DNA of 64,000 bases. Origin: Oricola indica. Its GTDB lineage: Bacteria > Pseudomonadota > Alphaproteobacteria > Rhizobiales > Rhizobiaceae. The translations under genes were made by a program, and so were the position numbers. The DNA lies in the NCBI RefSeq assembly GCF_019966595.1, contig NZ_JAINFJ010000003.1, forward strand, positions 310,001 through 374,000. Direction: 5' to 3'. Positions 60,655 to 64,000 of this stretch are shown here, in pieces. Below the pieces are notes generated by a model. The model did not search any database, was not told the origin of the DNA, and saw only the letters and a list, made by a program, of their open reading frames with translations. Within the stretch, counting starts at the first letter, position 1. Every line of letters starts with the position of its first letter.

Positions 60655-61557
60655 ATGTCAGCAAAGAAGCGTATCCTTTTCACCGGCGGATCGGGCAAGG
60701 CAGGCCGGCATGTCGTCCCCTACCTGCTCGACAAAGGCCATCGGGTGGTCAATGTAGACCTGACGCCGCTCGACCATCCGGGCGTCGACAACCTGACGGC
60801 CGACATCGCCGATTCCGGCCAGATGTTCAACGTGATGAGTTCCTATGCGAATTTCGACGAGCTGGAGCCCGGCAACGGCGTGCCATCGTTTGACGCGGTC
60901 GTCCATTTCGCCGCCATTCCGCGAATCCTGATTAATCCCGACAATGAGACGTTCCGCATCAATACGGTCGGCACGTACAATGTCATCGAGGCGGCGGTGA
61001 AGCTCGGCATCCGCAAGATCGTGATCGCTTCATCGGAAACGACCTACGGCATCTGCTTCGCCGACGGGAAGCGCGATCCGGTATCGCTGCCGCTCGATGA
61101 GGAATACGACGTCGATCCGATGGACAGCTACGGGCTTTCGAAGGTCGTCAACGAGAAGACCGCCCGCGCCTTTGCGCTGCGTTCCGGCTTCGATATCTAC
61201 GCGCTGAGGATCGGCAACGTGGTCGAGCCGCACGAATATGAGCAGAACTTCCCGACCTATTTCGCCAATCCAGGAATGCGGAGGCGCAATGCATTCTGCT
61301 ATATCGATGCGCGCGATCTCGGCCAGATCGTCGATCGCTGCCTTGCGACCGACGGTTTGGGCTTCCAGGTTTTCAACGCCGGCAACGACACCAACGGGAT
61401 GAACATCCCGACAGCGGAGCTGGCCGAACGCTTCTTTCCCGGCGTGCCGCTGACCCGCGAAATGGGGGAGAACGAGGCACTGTTCTCGAACAGGAAAATC
61501 CGCGAAGTTCTCGGCTTCGAGGAAGAGCATGACTGGCGGAAATATGTGAAGGGCTGA
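60655..61557 (+). CDS. NAD(P)-dependent epimerase/dehydratase
   Basis: The 300-residue extended SDR has the Rossmann motif RILFTGGSGKAGRHV, FDAVVHFAAIPRI, the Ser in VIASSETTYG, and YxxxK in SYGLSKVVNEK. It resembles UDP-sugar epimerases and uronate dehydrogenases; the exact sugar is unclear. ATG 60655 follows AAGGAGAGATTG. No glycosyl partner gene is nearby. Confidence 0.9.
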   Translation: MSAKKRILFTGGSGKAGRHVVPYLLDKGHRVVNVDLTPLDHPGVDNLTADIADSGQMFNVMSSYANFDELEPGNGVPSFDAVVHFAAIPRILINPDNETFRINTVGTYNVIEAAVKLGIRKIVIASSETTYGICFADGKRDPVSLPLDEEYDVDPMDSYGLSKVVNEKTARAFALRSGFDIYALRIGNVVEPHEYEQNFPTYFANPGMRRRNAFCYIDARDLGQIVDRCLATDGLGFQVFNAGNDTNGMNIPTAELAERFFPGVPLTREMGENEALFSNRKIREVLGFEEEHDWRKYVKG

Positions 61558-61751
61558 GGCAGTACGCAGCCGCTCAGCACGTCTTCCAGACCTCTACGCG
61601 TCCCGCGCTCGCTCGGCTTCATGCCAAACGGCGGGGACCGCGCCGCCTGACGTATCGAGGCGCTGCCAATTGCCGCGCGAAAAGTCGAGAACAAGCCCCT
61701 TAAGCTCGTGTACGTGGCGCACTGCCAGTTCCGACATCCGCCCATCCAGGA
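61558..61751. other. Intergenic remnant region before the Omp stub
   Basis: No complete gene is visible. On the minus strand, two short frames that look partly coding (MSELAVRHVHELKGLVLDF, then in another frame NWQRLDTSGGAVPAVWHEAE) are joined by a frameshift near 61680, suggesting a decayed small gene. This is weak. Confidence 0.3.
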
Positions 61752-61822
61752 CCTGCCAGATGGCAGGCTACAACAATACCGTGACACTCAAGGTCGGATA
61801 TTCCTACAAATTCGGACGATAG
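61752..61822 (+). pseudogene. C-terminal stub of an outer-membrane beta-barrel protein
   Basis: The frame 61760-61822 reads MAGYNNTVTLKVGYSYKFGR then stop, the typical last strand of Omp25/porin-like proteins. Nothing upstream in frame continues the barrel. The break point coincides with an inverted repeat, CCTGCCA-GA-TGGCAGG (61752-61767). It is therefore a remnant left after deletion or insertion. Confidence 0.7.
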
Positions 61823-61884
61823 AGCGCGCCACACTGCGGTCATCGTTCCCCTGCTAATGCACGTCGGCAACAGCAAGGAAAACG

Positions 61885-62829
61885 GTGCGCGTGTTCAGGA
61901 CAGTCTTCGTTCGGCTTTCGGCAGCTGCGGTGATATTGCTCGCCATTCCGACCGGCTTGTCACTGCTCAACCGGTTGGCTCCGCAATTCGATTCCCTCGC
62001 CCATTTCCGGCTCCATCTCGCAGCCGCGCTCACCGCCGCCGCGATACTGGCGGCATTTCTCGGCGCGCGGAGAATGGCCATGGTCGGCGGACTGACCGTT
62101 GTGGCCGCGCTGGTTCTCACCTATCCCTATCTTCCGGGTCTTTCGCCGGGCTCCTTCTCGAGCGCCAATGCGTCGCCCCGCAGTTTGCGGGTGCTGCAGT
62201 TCAATACCTTGTATGACAATACGCAGACCGATCTCGCCGCCCGGGTCATCCGCGCCGCAGACCCGGATGTTGTTTTTCTGCAGGAGGTCACGGACAGCCC
62301 CAAAGCGCTGATCAACCTGCTGAAGAACGACTATCCGGTACAACTGCGTTGTGGCGATTCGGCAATCGGCGGCGCGACGGTGATCTCGCGCCTTCCGGCA
62401 GCCAGGGACAAGATCGACTGCGTCGAAAGTTTTGCCCTGTCGGCGATCCGGCTCGACCTCGGCGGCGAACCGATAACCTTCGCGAGTTACCACGGTTTCT
62501 GGCCTTGGCCGTTCAACCAGCAAGAAGGGATCGACAAGCTGTCCGGACAACTCGCCGCCCTGCCCCATCCGCTCATTCTGGCTGGTGACTTCAATGCCAC
62601 GACATGGAGCGAAGGCGTTCATCAGATTGCTCGGCTCACGGACACCGCGCCGGCTCCGGGGGTACGCGCGACCTGGCTTTCGTCGCATCTGCCGAACGCG
62701 CTGAAACCTCTGATCGGCCTGCCGATCGATCAGATCATGGTCTCGGACGAATTCACGATCACCAGCATCGAGACATTGCCGTTTGCTGGAAGCGACCACC
62801 TGCCTGTGGTCGCCGATATCGCGTTCTAA
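61885..62829 (+). CDS. Endonuclease/exonuclease/phosphatase (EEP) family membrane protein
   Basis: The 314-residue protein has three N-terminal membrane helices (about 5-30, 40-60 and 65-85). An EEP domain follows: LRVLQFNTLYDNTQT, Glu in PDVVFLQEVTD, LILAGDFNATTWSEGVHQ, and IDQIMVSDEFTI, with a terminal GSDHLPVVADIAF. The D-N and SDH catalytic motifs are intact. It probably hydrolyses phosphodiesters or phospholipids on the periplasmic face. The start is a GTG at 61885 after AAGGAAAAC. Confidence 0.88.
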   Translation: MRVFRTVFVRLSAAAVILLAIPTGLSLLNRLAPQFDSLAHFRLHLAAALTAAAILAAFLGARRMAMVGGLTVVAALVLTYPYLPGLSPGSFSSANASPRSLRVLQFNTLYDNTQTDLAARVIRAADPDVVFLQEVTDSPKALINLLKNDYPVQLRCGDSAIGGATVISRLPAARDKIDCVESFALSAIRLDLGGEPITFASYHGFWPWPFNQQEGIDKLSGQLAALPHPLILAGDFNATTWSEGVHQIARLTDTAPAPGVRATWLSSHLPNALKPLIGLPIDQIMVSDEFTITSIETLPFAGSDHLPVVADIAF

Positions 62830-62838
62830 GCGCCCCTC

Positions 62839-64000
62839 TTACATATTCGGATAGACCGGCCCCTCGCCGCCCTGCGGCACCGTCCAGTTGATGTTCTGGT
62901 TCGGGTCCTTGATGTCACAGGTCTTGCAGTGGACGCAGTTCTGGGCGTTGATCTGGAAGCGGACCGCATCGCCCGGCTTGCGGTCAGCGTCCGCCGGGAC
63001 CGAGTTGCCGTCGGCATCGATCCATTCGTACACGCCAGCCGGGCAATAACGGGCGGAAAGTCCCGCGAATTCAGCATATTCGGAGGATTTCTGAAGGTCC
63101 ATGTCCTTGACCTTGAGATGGACCGGCTGATCCTCCTCATGGTTGGTGTTCGACAGGAACACCGAGGACAGTCGGTCGAAGGTCAGCACGCCGTCGGGCT
63201 TCGGATAGGCGATCGGCTTGAACTTCGACGCCTTTGCCGTGGCAGCGTAATCCGGCTTGCCGTGTTTCAGCGTACCGAGCGGCGACCAGCCGCCGGTGAT
63301 CTGCGCGATCCACATGTCGATGCCGCCGATACCGACGCCGAGAGCCGTGCCGAAACGCGACCAGAGCGGCTTGACGTTGCGCACGCGTTTCAGGTCCTTG
63401 CCGATCTCGCTGTCGCGCCACTCGTTCTCATAGGCATCGAGCGCGTCGTCATTGGCCTTGCCAGCCTTGAGAGCCTCCGCCACCTTGTCGGCAGCCAGAA
63501 TGCCGGACAGCACCGCGTTGTGCGAGCCCTTGATGCGCGGCACGTTCACGAAGCCGGCCGAACAGCCGATCAGAGCGCCGCCGGGGAAGGAAACCTTCGG
63601 AACGGACTGGAATCCGCCTTCGGTGATCGCGCGCGCACCGTAAGCGATGCGCTTGCCGCCCTCGAACGTGTCGCGGATGGCGGGATGTGTCTTGAAGCGC
63701 TGGAATTCCTCGAAGGGATAAAGATAAGGATTCTGGTAATTGAGGTGCAGCACGAAGCCGACCGCGACCAGATTGTCCTCAAGGTGATAGAGAAAAGAGC
63801 CGCCGCCGGTCTTCATGTCGAGCGGCCAGCCGAAAGAGTGCTGCACCAATCCCTGGCGGTGCTTCTCGGGGCGGACCTCCCAGAGTTCCTTGATGCCGAT
63901 GCCGAACTTCGGATAGTCGCTTTCGGAATCGAGCTCGAACTTCGCGATCAGCTGCTTGGCAAGCGAGCCGCGCACGCCCTCGCCGATCAGCGTGTACTTG
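62839..64000 (-). CDS. Electron transfer flavoprotein-ubiquinone oxidoreductase, C-terminal part
   Basis: The gene runs off the right edge, so only ~387 residues of the C-terminal part are visible. They include EGVRGSLAKQLI, the ETF-QO motif FGWPLDMKTGGGSFLYHLED, VNVPRIKGSHNAVLSGILAA and the 4Fe-4S cluster region CPAGVYEW plus NCVHCKTCDIKDPNQNI. The enzyme oxidises reduced ETF and reduces ubiquinone at the inner membrane. It converges on the EEP gene with 9 bases between stops. With DgcB-like at 16684 the genome has two ETF-to-quinone routes. Confidence 0.95.
   Translation of the reverse strand, partial: KYTLIGEGVRGSLAKQLIAKFELDSESDYPKFGIGIKELWEVRPEKHRQGLVQHSFGWPLDMKTGGGSFLYHLEDNLVAVGFVLHLNYQNPYLYPFEEFQRFKTHPAIRDTFEGGKRIAYGARAITEGGFQSVPKVSFPGGALIGCSAGFVNVPRIKGSHNAVLSGILAADKVAEALKAGKANDDALDAYENEWRDSEIGKDLKRVRNVKPLWSRFGTALGVGIGGIDMWIAQITGGWSPLGTLKHGKPDYAATAKASKFKPIAYPKPDGVLTFDRLSSVFLSNTNHEEDQPVHLKVKDMDLQKSSEYAEFAGLSARYCPAGVYEWIDADGNSVPADADRKPGDAVRFQINAQNCVHCKTCDIKDPNQNINWTVPQGGEGPVYPNM

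Overview
The window looks like a chromosomal segment of an alphaproteobacterium of the order Hyphomicrobiales (Rhizobiales). The basis is indirect: high GC with C/G-ending codons, tightly packed ATGA/TGATG-overlapping operons, ribose-type ABC transporters, a DUF1127 protein, an 88-residue Sel1-like protein, AMP nucleosidase, CreA and ETF-QO. No rRNA, CRISPR array, integrase or intact IS was found. One tRNA (Ser, anticodon GCU) is present.

Region 1 (1-21.4 kb) is a catabolic cluster. On the left, a partial PhyH-type dioxygenase, a ThDP enzyme and an SDR run rightwards. An IS3-type transposase relic follows. A long leftward operon (14664 down to 3480) then encodes a sugar-type binding protein, ABC ATPase, two permeases, a GMC oxidoreductase with a gluconate-dehydrogenase-subunit-3-like partner, a carboxymuconolactone-decarboxylase-family protein, two aldehyde dehydrogenases and an SMP-30 lactonase. 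Divergent from it (14954 to 20410) is an EtfB-EtfA-DgcB-like-dehydrogenase-metallohydrolase operon, followed by a convergent LysR gene. The set suggests import of a polyol or sugar-like compound, oxidation of an alcohol to aldehyde to acid, lactone opening, and delivery of electrons to quinone through ETF. The substrate is not identifiable from sequence alone.

Region 2 (21.4-30.1 kb) begins with an IS5-type relic. It then holds a second ribose-type ABC transporter operon ending in an SGNH hydrolase. Divergent from this are a second SGNH hydrolase and a ROK-type regulator. The design suggests uptake and deacylation of an acylated sugar. tRNA-Ser follows.

Region 3 (30.1-46.2 kb) is mixed. It contains an aminotransferase, a YitT membrane protein, an unusual DUF3494 (ice-binding-like) domain fused to an autotransporter beta-barrel, an L,D-transpeptidase, a polysaccharide-lyase-like secreted protein, small membrane or secreted proteins, a GYF_2-DUF805 protein, AMP nucleosidase, a cupin, a BTAD/TPR regulator, DUF1127, an acyltransferase and an MFS transporter. 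The DUF3494 and transpeptidase genes lie between the yitT 3' end and a second, frameshifted copy of that 3' end, which suggests insertion by recombination.

Region 4 (46.4-53.3 kb) carries the best candidate for a new system: a 1063-residue ZorA-like membrane/coiled-coil protein with six 69-residue repeats, followed 2 bases later by a 305-residue protein with an EH-signature-like C-terminus. No ZorB or ZorD is nearby. A convergent 900-residue transmembrane protein of unknown function follows.

Region 5 (53.3-64 kb) is housekeeping and stress related: an RND efflux adaptor and pump, CreA, PPK2, a cation diffusion facilitator, an NAD-dependent epimerase, a stub of an outer-membrane protein, an EEP-family protein, and the C-terminal part of ETF-QO running off the right edge.
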